A stretch of 64,000 nt of DNA, from contig NZ_CANMBJ010000002.1 in the NCBI RefSeq assembly GCF_947496075.1, positions 1,054,001 to 1,118,000 on the forward strand, read 5' to 3'. Under the pieces are notes generated by a model that saw only the letters and a list, made by a program, of their open reading frames with translations, did no database searches and had not been told where the DNA came from. Position numbers and translations under genes: made by a program. Below, piece after piece: positions 54,637-62,514 of this stretch (its first letter is position 1; the number at the start of each line of letters is the position of its first letter). This DNA is from an uncultured Tateyamaria sp. Lineage in GTDB: Bacteria > Pseudomonadota > Alphaproteobacteria > Rhodobacterales > Rhodobacteraceae.

Positions 54637-55440
54637 TCACCGGGTCGGGACGGCGAATGTCAAAGCGGCCCAGAACGTGTCCCATACGGCGTCGCCGCCA
54701 TCTGTTATCGGCGCAATCGATACGGCATCGAACAGATAGGCGTGACCAGGTTCCACCGGAACGGATGCGATGCCCGCGTCGTCCGTGCGATGCAGGGTGA
54801 CGGCAACATTTCCATCAGGAGCACGATCAAACACCTCGACCTGTACGTCTGGCCGCACAGCACCGTCGAGATTGACTTGCACCCGCATAGTGCCATCGAA
54901 CGCTGGCGCGTAGGGGTTGGTCAACGCTATGAATTCGGTTTTCAGACCCAGTGCCCGATCCGCGCCTTGACCATCTCCAACAGCGATCAGGGACTTAGCG
55001 TGGCGGGTGTAGCGTTCTTTGAAAGGTGGCTCAGGGAAGCCATTGCTGGCGTGCCGGGCTTCGATGTTTGCGAAATCCTTGTGATCGGCGAATTTCTGAA
55101 ACTTTGCCCAGTCTTTATACGTTAACAAAGACGATGTCGTTTCATGCACAACCACGACCAGACCGTCGACAGGTGCGGGCACATCAAGGGCCGGATTGTC
55201 ACCCATTCGCGCTTCGACCGAGCGTATGGTGTCTCCGACCACCACGTCGAACCGTTCGATACGACGGTCGAAATAGGCCAGGTTCACGCCTTCGAAGTTC
55301 TCACCATTCTTCAGTCGTGCCACGATTTTACCCGATGGCTCCACTTGATACGTCTCTGGTTCAATCCAGAATTCATGAGCGGTTGCGCTTGTCGTCAGGA
55401 TGGCGCACCAAAGAGCAAATAGAAGACGGACGATATACAT
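54637..55440 (-). CDS. Periplasmic DUF4198 protein, possible nickel/cobalt-uptake accessory
   Basis: The 267-aa product has a signal peptide (MYIVRLLFALWCAILTTSATA) after which the mature protein begins HEFWIEP. DUF4198 proteins are often found with nickel or cobalt importers, and an N-terminal His is suited to metal binding. The ATG at 55440 is preferred to a start at 55521 because the signal peptide begins there. It overlaps head-to-head by two bases with the ATG assigned to the HupE gene. Confidence 0.8.
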   Translation of the reverse strand: MYIVRLLFALWCAILTTSATAHEFWIEPETYQVEPSGKIVARLKNGENFEGVNLAYFDRRIERFDVVVGDTIRSVEARMGDNPALDVPAPVDGLVVVVHETTSSLLTYKDWAKFQKFADHKDFANIEARHASNGFPEPPFKERYTRHAKSLIAVGDGQGADRALGLKTEFIALTNPYAPAFDGTMRVQVNLDGAVRPDVQVEVFDRAPDGNVAVTLHRTDDAGIASVPVEPGHAYLFDAVSIAPITDGGDAVWDTFWAALTFAVPTR

Positions 55441-56632
55441 GCAGGCTGCCTTTCTTCGAGTGCCTTTGAAGCTGCGGCTTTGGGCGGTGTTGTCAACTCT
55501 TTGCTGGGCGATTTGGTCCAATGTGGCTGTGGCTCACGAAGTTGTGCCGACGATTGCGGACCTGACCGTTGTGGATGGTGCGGTGCGGCTTGAAGTGCGC
55601 GTGAATGTCGAGGCGCAGTTGTCGGGCATCGATCTGGATGTTGTGGCAGATACGGATAATGCCGAGAATGCGGGCGATTATGACGCCTTGCGCGCATTGA
55701 GTGGCGCAGAGGTCGAGGCGCGTGTTCCTACGCTTGTGACGACATGGAACGGTTTGCCGTTGCTGATCGCCAATGGTGAGCCCGTTGCACTCAGCCTTGA
55801 AAATGTGACCGTGCCCGAGGTGCCAAATGAAGAGCTTGCGCGCATTTCCGACGTGGCGCTGACCGGAGCCGTCCCCGCGGGGACAAACGTTTTGCAGGTG
55901 GCCTGGCCTGACGGTGCGGGGGATCTGATCCTGCGCCAGCAAGGGGTAGAGGCGCCCTATACCGGGCTGATTGGTGGTGGCGAGAACAGTGGCCCGATTG
56001 CGGTTGCCGGTGGGGATGAGGCGTCTGGCTGGCAGACTTTTGGTGCCTACGTCCCGGTTGGCTTTGACCATATCCTGCCCAAGGGGTTGGATCACATCCT
56101 GTTCGTTCTTGGTCTTTTCTTCCTGTCGACCCGTTTGGGTCCACTTCTGTGGCAGGTCACGGCCTTTACGCTGGCGCACACGGTCACGCTGGCGCTTGGC
56201 GCGCTGGGGCTGGTGAACCTGCCCGGCAGTATCGTTGAGCCGCTGATTGCAGCCTCGATCGTCTATGTCGCGGTCGAGAACATCTTTGCCCGTGGTCTCA
56301 ACCGGTGGCGGCCCATGATCGTGTTTGGCTTTGGTTTGTTGCACGGCCTTGGCTTTGCGTCCGTGCTGGGGGAGTTCGGTCTGCCAGAGGGGCAATTCAT
56401 CCCGGCCCTGATCGGGTTCAATGTCGGGGTTGAGCTGGGTCAGTTGACCGTCATTGCCTTGGCGGCGTTCGCGCTGTGGCTGGGCGTACGTGCCGCGCGC
56501 ATCTCTGACCTTGAGGGGCAGGAGGAGACGATCACCGATTACAACGTGATGTTCCGGGCGTGGTCGATGACCGGATCACTGATCATCGCGGTTGTGGCGA
56601 TCTATTGGGTGATCGAGCGGACGCTTCTTTAA
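55439..56632 (+). CDS. HupE/UreJ-family membrane protein, probable metal importer
   Basis: The roughly 397-aa protein has a signal peptide ending NVAVA, so the mature chain starts HEVVPT. A periplasmic region of about 170 residues follows, then six or seven membrane segments with histidine motifs GFDHILPKGLDHILFVLG, AFTLAHTVTLAL and FGLLHGLGFAS. HupE proteins import nickel or cobalt. The ATG at 55439 overlaps the divergent DUF4198 start. A GTG at 55460 or TTG at 55466 would give a more usual signal peptide. Its end overlaps the ThiE-like gene by 4 bp. Confidence 0.85.
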   Translation: MQAAFLRVPLKLRLWAVLSTLCWAIWSNVAVAHEVVPTIADLTVVDGAVRLEVRVNVEAQLSGIDLDVVADTDNAENAGDYDALRALSGAEVEARVPTLVTTWNGLPLLIANGEPVALSLENVTVPEVPNEELARISDVALTGAVPAGTNVLQVAWPDGAGDLILRQQGVEAPYTGLIGGGENSGPIAVAGGDEASGWQTFGAYVPVGFDHILPKGLDHILFVLGLFFLSTRLGPLLWQVTAFTLAHTVTLALGALGLVNLPGSIVEPLIAASIVYVAVENIFARGLNRWRPMIVFGFGLLHGLGFASVLGEFGLPEGQFIPALIGFNVGVELGQLTVIALAAFALWLGVRAARISDLEGQEETITDYNVMFRAWSMTGSLIIAVVAIYWVIERTLL

Positions 56633-57243
56633 CCCAGAGGGTCCATCAGGCGGGCAAGGGCAGCGGCGGGATCCTCGTCGCCCCAAATCTCTTCGCCGAC
56701 GCCGAAGAAATCGGTGATGGGGGCGAGCCGCTTGACGATGTCGAGGGTCAATCCACCCTCGGCCACGATTGGCACCTCGATCATCTCGGACCACCAGGCG
56801 AACAGGTCGTGCTCTGCCGTGGCTTCATCTCCGACCCCGGTGAGCGGGCCGAAGGCGACATAGTCGGCACCGGCTTCGCCTGCTGTCATGCCGTCATGAC
56901 GGGATGTGCCGCAGAAGCTGCCAACAATGGCATCCGGGCCAAGCGCCTTGCGCGCATCGCGGACCGATTTCGAGGCATCGGACAAGTGTACGCCATCCAG
57001 ACCCAGCCGTTCGGCGAGTTGTATATGATCGTTTACCACGATGGCCACGTCATTGGCATGGGCCACTTCACGGCAGGCATCGGCGGCGCGGGAAATACGA
57101 TCTTCGTCCCGGGTGGCCAGGGCCAGACGGATGCACGCCACGTCATGTGCATCGAGGACCGAGGCCAGTTGATCGGGGAACACCGACAATTCGAACACGG
57201 GCGGGGTCAGAAGATAGATCTGCGGCTGCTCGGGGGCACTCAT
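56629..57243 (-). CDS. Thiamine-phosphate synthase-like protein (ThiE family)
   Basis: This 204-aa TIM-barrel protein has the ThiE-type motifs VVNDHIQLAERLGLDGVHLSD, IVGSFCGTSRHD and GADYVAFGPL. ThiE couples the pyrimidine and thiazole halves of thiamine. No other thi genes or TPP riboswitch are near, and some residues differ from classical ThiE (HLSD in place of HLGQ), so it may be a paralogue. It converges with the HupE gene. Confidence 0.82.
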   Translation of the reverse strand: MSAPEQPQIYLLTPPVFELSVFPDQLASVLDAHDVACIRLALATRDEDRISRAADACREVAHANDVAIVVNDHIQLAERLGLDGVHLSDASKSVRDARKALGPDAIVGSFCGTSRHDGMTAGEAGADYVAFGPLTGVGDEATAEHDLFAWWSEMIEVPIVAEGGLTLDIVKRLAPITDFFGVGEEIWGDEDPAAALARLMDPLG

Positions 57244-57307
57244 TGGCGTGGTCCTTTTGTTCTGGTTGTCGCTCTAGCCGGAAAACACATGGGATGAAAA
57301 GATTTAT

Positions 57308-57340
57308 GCCTCCGGCGGAAGTTTATTTTGCAAAGTGAAA
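57308..57340 (+). repeat. Rhodobacteraceae intergenic element (GCCTCCGGCGGAAGTTTA), plus copy
   Basis: GCCTCCGGCGGAAGTTTATT is followed by TTGCAAAGTGAA. It matches 50847-50879 at most positions. It lies in the 137-bp divergent gap between the ThiE-like and trmJ genes. Confidence 0.65.
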
Positions 57341-57380
57341 GGGATTGTCGGGTGTGTCGTCGCGGGGTAGATGGCGCGCC

Positions 57381-58109
57381 ATGACACCGACATTTGTACT
57401 GACGCGTCCCCAGATGGGCGAGAACATCGGGGCTGCGGCCCGGGCGATGTTGAACTTTGGCGTGGACCGGATGCGCATCATTGATCCGCGCGATGGATGG
57501 CCGAACCCGGCAGCGGTGGCCATGGCCAGCGGGGCAGGCCGTGTGCTGGATGCAGCCACGGTGCATCCGGACGTGGCGGGCAGCCTGTCGGATTGCAGCT
57601 TTGTCTATGCCACGACGGCGCGGATGCGGGACATGACCAAGGATGTCCTGAGCCCCGAGGCGGCCATGCAGGACGCGGCGCGCAGGATTGCCGAGGGCCA
57701 GCATGTGGCCGTGATGTTCGGCCCGGAACGCGCGGGCCTTGAGAACGAGGATATCGCGCAGGCCAATGCCCTGATCTCGGTGCCTGTGAACCCCGAGTTT
57801 CCGTCGCTGAACCTGGCCCAATGCGTGTTGCTGGTGGGCTATGAGTGGATGCGTGCGAGTGCAGAGGTAGAACATCGCGTGGTTGAGATGGCAGGCACGG
57901 ACTGGGCCGACGGCCATGAGATTGACCACTTGGCGCGTCATTTCGAGGAGCGGCTGGAGGACGCCGGGTTCTTTTTCCCCGAGCACAAGGCGCCAAGCAT
58001 GAAGATGAACCTGCGCAATCTGTGGAGCCGGATGCCCCTGACACGTGCCGACGTACAGACCCTGCATGGCATGCTGCGTCAGATGGTCCGCTGGGCGTCG
58101 CGTCAGTGA
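57381..58109 (+). CDS. trmJ: tRNA (cytidine/uridine-2'-O-)-methyltransferase TrmJ
   Basis: This SPOUT-fold methyltransferase of 242 aa is of the TrmJ type, which modifies position 32 of tRNAs. It has PTFVLTRPQMGENIGAAARAM at the start, VMFGPERAGLENEDIAQA (about 112-129) and the SLNLAQCVLLVGYEW knot region. The ATG at 57381 matches the family N-terminus. ctaA begins 61 bp after the stop. Confidence 0.93.
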   Translation: MTPTFVLTRPQMGENIGAAARAMLNFGVDRMRIIDPRDGWPNPAAVAMASGAGRVLDAATVHPDVAGSLSDCSFVYATTARMRDMTKDVLSPEAAMQDAARRIAEGQHVAVMFGPERAGLENEDIAQANALISVPVNPEFPSLNLAQCVLLVGYEWMRASAEVEHRVVEMAGTDWADGHEIDHLARHFEERLEDAGFFFPEHKAPSMKMNLRNLWSRMPLTRADVQTLHGMLRQMVRWASRQ

Positions 58110-58170
58110 TGCTGGACCTTGGCTACGGGCGGGCCTAGGTTGCGCGTCGACACAGAAACCCGAGGCTGAA

Positions 58171-59316
58171 ATGGCAAAGAACCGCAGCATTTTCGAAGAG
58201 GTTGGCACCACTGAAAAACAGGTGGTTGAAACCGGGGTCATCGACAAGGGCAGGGGCGGTGCGCGCGGTGCCATTCGCGTCTGGTTGATGATCCTCTTTG
58301 CCCTTGTGGTCGTGATGATTGCAGTAGGTGGCTTGACCCGTTTGACCGATAGCGGCCTGTCCATCACGGAATGGCGTCCCTTTACCGGGGCCATTCCGCC
58401 ACTGAACGAAGCGGATTGGCAGGCGGAGTTTGCCCTGTACCAGCAGATTGATGAGTTTCGTATCCAGAACCAGTGGATGACGCTCGCAGATTTCAAGGTC
58501 ATATACTGGTGGGAATGGGGGCACCGGCAGTTGGGTCGGGTCATTGGTCTGGTCTGGGCCATCGGGTTTTTCTGGTTCCTGATCCGCCGCCAGATACCCA
58601 CGGGTTGGACGCCGCGATTGTTGGGGCTGGGTGTTCTGGGTGGCCTGCAAGGGGCCATTGGCTGGTGGATGGTTGCCAGCGGTGTGACCCAGGGCGAGGG
58701 CATGGTGGATGTGGCCAGCTACCGGCTTGCCACGCATCTGGGCCTTGCCTTTGTCATTCTGGGTTTCATTTCATGGTATACCTACCTGCTTGGTCGGTCC
58801 GAGCGGGATCTGATGCAGGCGCGCCGGTCGAAAGAGGCCAAGCTGTTTTCGATGTCGACGGGACTGATGCACTTTGCCTTTCTGCAAATCCTGATTGGGG
58901 CGCTGGTGGCGGGCATTGATGCCGGGCGGTCCTATACCGATTGGCCGCTGATGGGCGGGCAGGTGTTCCCGGCCAGTGCCTTTGTGTTTGAACCCTTCTG
59001 GCGGAATTTCTTTGAAAGCCCCGGGCTGGTCCAGTTTATCCACCGCGTGACCGGCTATCTGCTGTTTGCCTTTGCAGTGGTGGTCTGGTTGCGCGGACGC
59101 AGATCGGCGCATGAGAACACGCGCTTTGCTTTCAATGCCGTCTTTGCAGCGATGAGCCTGCAGGTCGTACTGGGCATCGCGACCGTGCTTTATGGGGCAC
59201 CTTGGCAAGTGGCGATCCTGCACCAATTCCTGGCTGTGGTGCTGTGGGCGCTGATCCTGCGCGCCCGTTTCCTGTCGGCCTATCCCATTGCCACATCCAT
59301 TCGAGGAACTTCCTGA
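58171..59316 (+). CDS. ctaA: Heme A synthase
   Basis: CtaA oxidises heme O to heme A for cytochrome aa3 oxidase. The 381-aa inner-membrane protein has eight membrane segments. Its conserved first segment is VGGLTRLTDSGLSITEWRP, and heme-binding histidines lie in EWGHRQLGR, LATHLGL, IHRVTGYLL and LHQFLAV. The ATG at 58171 has GAGG seven bases upstream. Its stop overlaps the M32 peptidase start (TGATG). Confidence 0.96.
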   Translation: MAKNRSIFEEVGTTEKQVVETGVIDKGRGGARGAIRVWLMILFALVVVMIAVGGLTRLTDSGLSITEWRPFTGAIPPLNEADWQAEFALYQQIDEFRIQNQWMTLADFKVIYWWEWGHRQLGRVIGLVWAIGFFWFLIRRQIPTGWTPRLLGLGVLGGLQGAIGWWMVASGVTQGEGMVDVASYRLATHLGLAFVILGFISWYTYLLGRSERDLMQARRSKEAKLFSMSTGLMHFAFLQILIGALVAGIDAGRSYTDWPLMGGQVFPASAFVFEPFWRNFFESPGLVQFIHRVTGYLLFAFAVVVWLRGRRSAHENTRFAFNAVFAAMSLQVVLGIATVLYGAPWQVAILHQFLAVVLWALILRARFLSAYPIATSIRGTS

Positions 59317-60791
59317 TGAAAGCGTTTGACGACCTTTTGGCCTTTGATCACACGACACAGGCCTTGGGGCAGGTTGCGGGACGTCTGGGCTGGGACCAGG
59401 AGACAATGATGCCGCGCGGCGCTGCTGCTCAACGGAGCGAGGAAATGGCGGCGATGGAAAGCGTTCTGCATGCCCGCCGGACTGATCCGCAGGTGGGTGA
59501 ATGGTTGGCCGCGATTGAAGGGGGCGTGCTGGACCAGGTGGGTGCGGCGAAGCTGCGCGAGATCAAGCGCAGCTATGACCGGGCGTCGAAGGTGCCGGCC
59601 GATCTTGCAGCCCAGATCGCGCGGGTGACGTCGACGGCACAAGGCAAATGGGCCGAGGCGCGCGAAGCGGATGATTACAAGGCGTTCGCGCCTGTGCTGG
59701 AGGAGGTTGTCACCCTCAAACGCGAAGAAGGTGCGGCGCTGGCCAATGGCGGCGATCTGTATGATGCGATGCTTGAGGATTACGAGCCGGGCACCACGGG
59801 CGCGGATCTGGAAGCGATGTTTGGGGCACTGCGGCCCGCTCTGACATCCCTGCGCGCGGCCATTCTGGAGCGCCCTGCGCCCGATGGAGTCACCGGGACA
59901 TTTGACGACGTGGTGCAGCTTCGGCTGAGCACGCTGTTGGCCAAGACATTCGGCTATGACATGGGCCATGGGCGGATCGACAAGGCAGTACACCCGTTCT
60001 CATCCGGGTCGGGCACAGACGTGCGGATCACGACGCGCACCAACCTCGAAGACCCGTTCAATTGCTTCTACTCGACCATCCACGAGGTCGGGCACGCCTG
60101 CTATGAGCAGAACATCGACGATGCCTATCTGATGACCGCGCTGGGGCGCGGGGTGTCGATGGGAGTGCATGAGAGCCAAAGCCGCATCTACGAGAACCAG
60201 TTGGGCCGCAGCCGTGCCTTTACCGGGTGGCTCTACGGTCAGATGCGGGATGCGTTCGGGGATTTCGGGATCGAGGGGGAGGATGCGTTCTTTGCTGCGG
60301 TGAATATGGTCTCGAACGGCTATATTCGGACCGAAGCGGACGAAGTGCAGTACAATCTGCATGTGCTTTTGCGCTTTGATCTGGAGCGGGCGCTGATGTC
60401 TGGGGACCTGAGCGTCAATGACTTGGAAGCCGCTTGGAATGATCGGTTCGAGGCCGATTTCGGGTATGCGGTCGACAAACCGTCAAATGGTGTTTTGCAG
60501 GATGTGCATTGGTCCGTCGGATTGTTCGGATATTTTCCGACCTACTCCTTGGGCAATGTCTATGCCGGGTGCCTGCACGAGGCTTTGCGTGCCGCCGTGC
60601 CGAACCTTGATGCGCAGCTGGCACAAGGGGATACATCGGCGGCGACGGCGTGGCTGCGCGACAATTTGCAAACCCATGGCAGCCTGTATGAGCCGCGCGA
60701 GGTGATCGAACGTGCCGGCGGGCGCAGCCCCGGCCCAGAGCCTCTGGTCGCATATCTTCGGAACAAGTTCGCGGGCATCTACAGGCTGTAG
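59316..60791 (+). CDS. M32 carboxypeptidase
   Basis: This 491-aa zinc metallocarboxypeptidase belongs to family M32 (thermostable carboxypeptidase 1). It has the HExxH zinc motif HEVGH (about 259-263), the earlier HPFSSG and DVRITTR, and the downstream HESQSRIYEN with the third ligand glutamate. It is cytoplasmic and removes C-terminal residues from peptides. It is coupled to ctaA by a one-base overlap. Confidence 0.93.
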   Translation: MKAFDDLLAFDHTTQALGQVAGRLGWDQETMMPRGAAAQRSEEMAAMESVLHARRTDPQVGEWLAAIEGGVLDQVGAAKLREIKRSYDRASKVPADLAAQIARVTSTAQGKWAEAREADDYKAFAPVLEEVVTLKREEGAALANGGDLYDAMLEDYEPGTTGADLEAMFGALRPALTSLRAAILERPAPDGVTGTFDDVVQLRLSTLLAKTFGYDMGHGRIDKAVHPFSSGSGTDVRITTRTNLEDPFNCFYSTIHEVGHACYEQNIDDAYLMTALGRGVSMGVHESQSRIYENQLGRSRAFTGWLYGQMRDAFGDFGIEGEDAFFAAVNMVSNGYIRTEADEVQYNLHVLLRFDLERALMSGDLSVNDLEAAWNDRFEADFGYAVDKPSNGVLQDVHWSVGLFGYFPTYSLGNVYAGCLHEALRAAVPNLDAQLAQGDTSAATAWLRDNLQTHGSLYEPREVIERAGGRSPGPEPLVAYLRNKFAGIYRL

Positions 60792-60851
60792 AACTGTTCT
60801 GCGCCACAGCATCGCCCAAGTGTGGGCCCAGCTGAGTCGCAATCGGCCACG

Positions 60852-60870
60852 ATACTACTCTTGATAGTAT
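60852..60870. promoter_or_regulatory. Dyad ATACTA/TAGTAT before the exported 541-aa gene
   Basis: ATACTA (60852-60857) and TAGTAT (60865-60870) flank 7 bp. The dyad ends 15 bp before the ATG at 60886 and just before AGAGG. It could act as an operator or as an mRNA hairpin near the ribosome-binding site. Confidence 0.4.
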
Positions 60871-60885
60871 TGAGAGGTGGCTGTG

Positions 60886-62511
60886 ATGCGCGCAATTCTG
60901 GCGTTGGTTTTGATGGTCTTTGGCTTTGCAGCAAGTGCAGAGCCATCGCTTGATCGGCAGCTTTTTGACAAGGTTCAGGACGGTGACTTCATCGCCGTTC
61001 AGGCATTTATCAAAGACGCACAACAGCGCTTTGAACGGGATGATCTGAGCGCGGATGACATGCGCGATTTGTTTATCGTATTGTCGCGCAGCCACCCGAA
61101 AACAACCACCTTTGTGAAGGAGTGGTTGAACCGGGACACAGGCAATCATTATGCGCGGATTGCCCGAGCCTGGAGCCTTTGGAATGCTGCAGGCGCCATC
61201 GCGTCAAGCCGCAACGGTTGGAGCTATGATGTCGCGCGCAAGATGCGGGACCAAGGCGTGCTGCATGCCCGGTTTGCCTATGCCGCGGCACCCGGTCTGA
61301 TCCCGGCCTCTGATGCTGTGATTGTCATGTATGGCTATGACAAACAGGTTGGTGATCCTGTCGCTGCCGTGAATCGTGTCATGGACAGTCATCCGAATTG
61401 GGGCACCTTGCAACGTGCATATGATTTTGTTGGGCGCTACGGAATGGAGGCGATAGCCACCTTTTGCCAGGAATATGCCACTCGCATCTCGGACGAGGCG
61501 CGGACCTTGTGCCTGATGTACGGGCAGACGGTTTATGGCGACGTAAGAAACCAGGACATCGCTGAGTGGCCGGACTACAACCCCGACAATCCGGACATGG
61601 TAACGGTCAGATTGCTGAACATGATGAACAATTTTGGCCATGACACAGTGTCCGAAGCTCAATTGGACTGGATCGAAAGTGCGTTCGTGAGCATGGAACC
61701 AGATCTGTATGAACTGATGGATCTGGACAGGTGGGCGAGCACGTTCCAAAACCGCTTCGGCCTCTACCACAAGCGCCGCAACATGAAAAACAAGATGCGA
61801 CGGGCTCATCTTGAGCGCAGTCTTGCGTTCCTTGAAATGGACCCGCTCAATCTTCGCCTTTTGGACATGGTTGAGGATGTTCAATTCGAACTGCCGTGGA
61901 TCACCGTTTTTAACGCAGACGGCAGCGCGACGACACGGCGCGTGAACAGCGATGAAAGCGAGGTGGACAAGGCAGAGCGGCTTGAGGCTCTGGCCAAACA
62001 GAAGCGCGACTTTTCAGTTCGCAGGCTTCATGCTGCACCGTACTCAAGCGACTTTTGGCACAGATATGCGAGCGCGCATATCCAAAGCGATTTCAGTCAG
62101 TACTACGCTTACGAAGACGCCGAAATAAACGCGCTTGTCTATGAAAGTGACATTGTTCGAGGGCTCGATTTGTATCTTTTGTCAAAAACCCGGCAAGTAC
62201 AGACCTACTATGATGCCCAAAAGGATGGTGCGACACCGCAGTGGGTCAAGGCCGCTGAAAGCGTAGACTTTGAACGAGATATCTTGTGCCCATTTGTACG
62301 CGCAGAGCGGCTGCGGGCGCACATTTGCGAGCACGACGTGGATGTGTACCCAAGTTGCGCCGAACACATTCCGTTAATGGAAGAGAGCTATGCCATCGTC
62401 GTGGACATGGCGCGTGACATACCGCACTGCGATGCCGTGCGCGAGGCCGAGATCGACACGCTGTGGTACACGCCGATCCCGTTACAAGATGTTCTGCCGC
62501 CGCTGAACTGA
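60886..62511 (+). CDS. Exported protein of unknown function (541 aa)
   Basis: The product has a clean signal peptide (MRAILALVLMVFGFAASA) and a largely helical, aromatic-rich mature region resembling DUF4034-type repeat proteins (LFDKVQDGDFIAVQAFI near the start, W and Y at regular intervals). Four or five cysteines near the C-terminus (ILCPF, HICEHDV, PSCAEH, PHCDA) could form disulfides. The ATG at 60886 follows AGAGG and is preferred to the GTG at 60877. Its stop is 4 bp from the convergent gyrA stop. Function is unknown. Confidence 0.75.
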   Translation: MRAILALVLMVFGFAASAEPSLDRQLFDKVQDGDFIAVQAFIKDAQQRFERDDLSADDMRDLFIVLSRSHPKTTTFVKEWLNRDTGNHYARIARAWSLWNAAGAIASSRNGWSYDVARKMRDQGVLHARFAYAAAPGLIPASDAVIVMYGYDKQVGDPVAAVNRVMDSHPNWGTLQRAYDFVGRYGMEAIATFCQEYATRISDEARTLCLMYGQTVYGDVRNQDIAEWPDYNPDNPDMVTVRLLNMMNNFGHDTVSEAQLDWIESAFVSMEPDLYELMDLDRWASTFQNRFGLYHKRRNMKNKMRRAHLERSLAFLEMDPLNLRLLDMVEDVQFELPWITVFNADGSATTRRVNSDESEVDKAERLEALAKQKRDFSVRRLHAAPYSSDFWHRYASAHIQSDFSQYYAYEDAEINALVYESDIVRGLDLYLLSKTRQVQTYYDAQKDGATPQWVKAAESVDFERDILCPFVRAERLRAHICEHDVDVYPSCAEHIPLMEESYAIVVDMARDIPHCDAVREAEIDTLWYTPIPLQDVLPPLN

Positions 62512-62514
62512 AGA

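Noticed and set aside
57244-57380. TPP riboswitch before the ThiE-like gene.
   Set aside because: No THI-box CUGAGA or comparable core is seen. The gap is occupied mainly by a repeat element.
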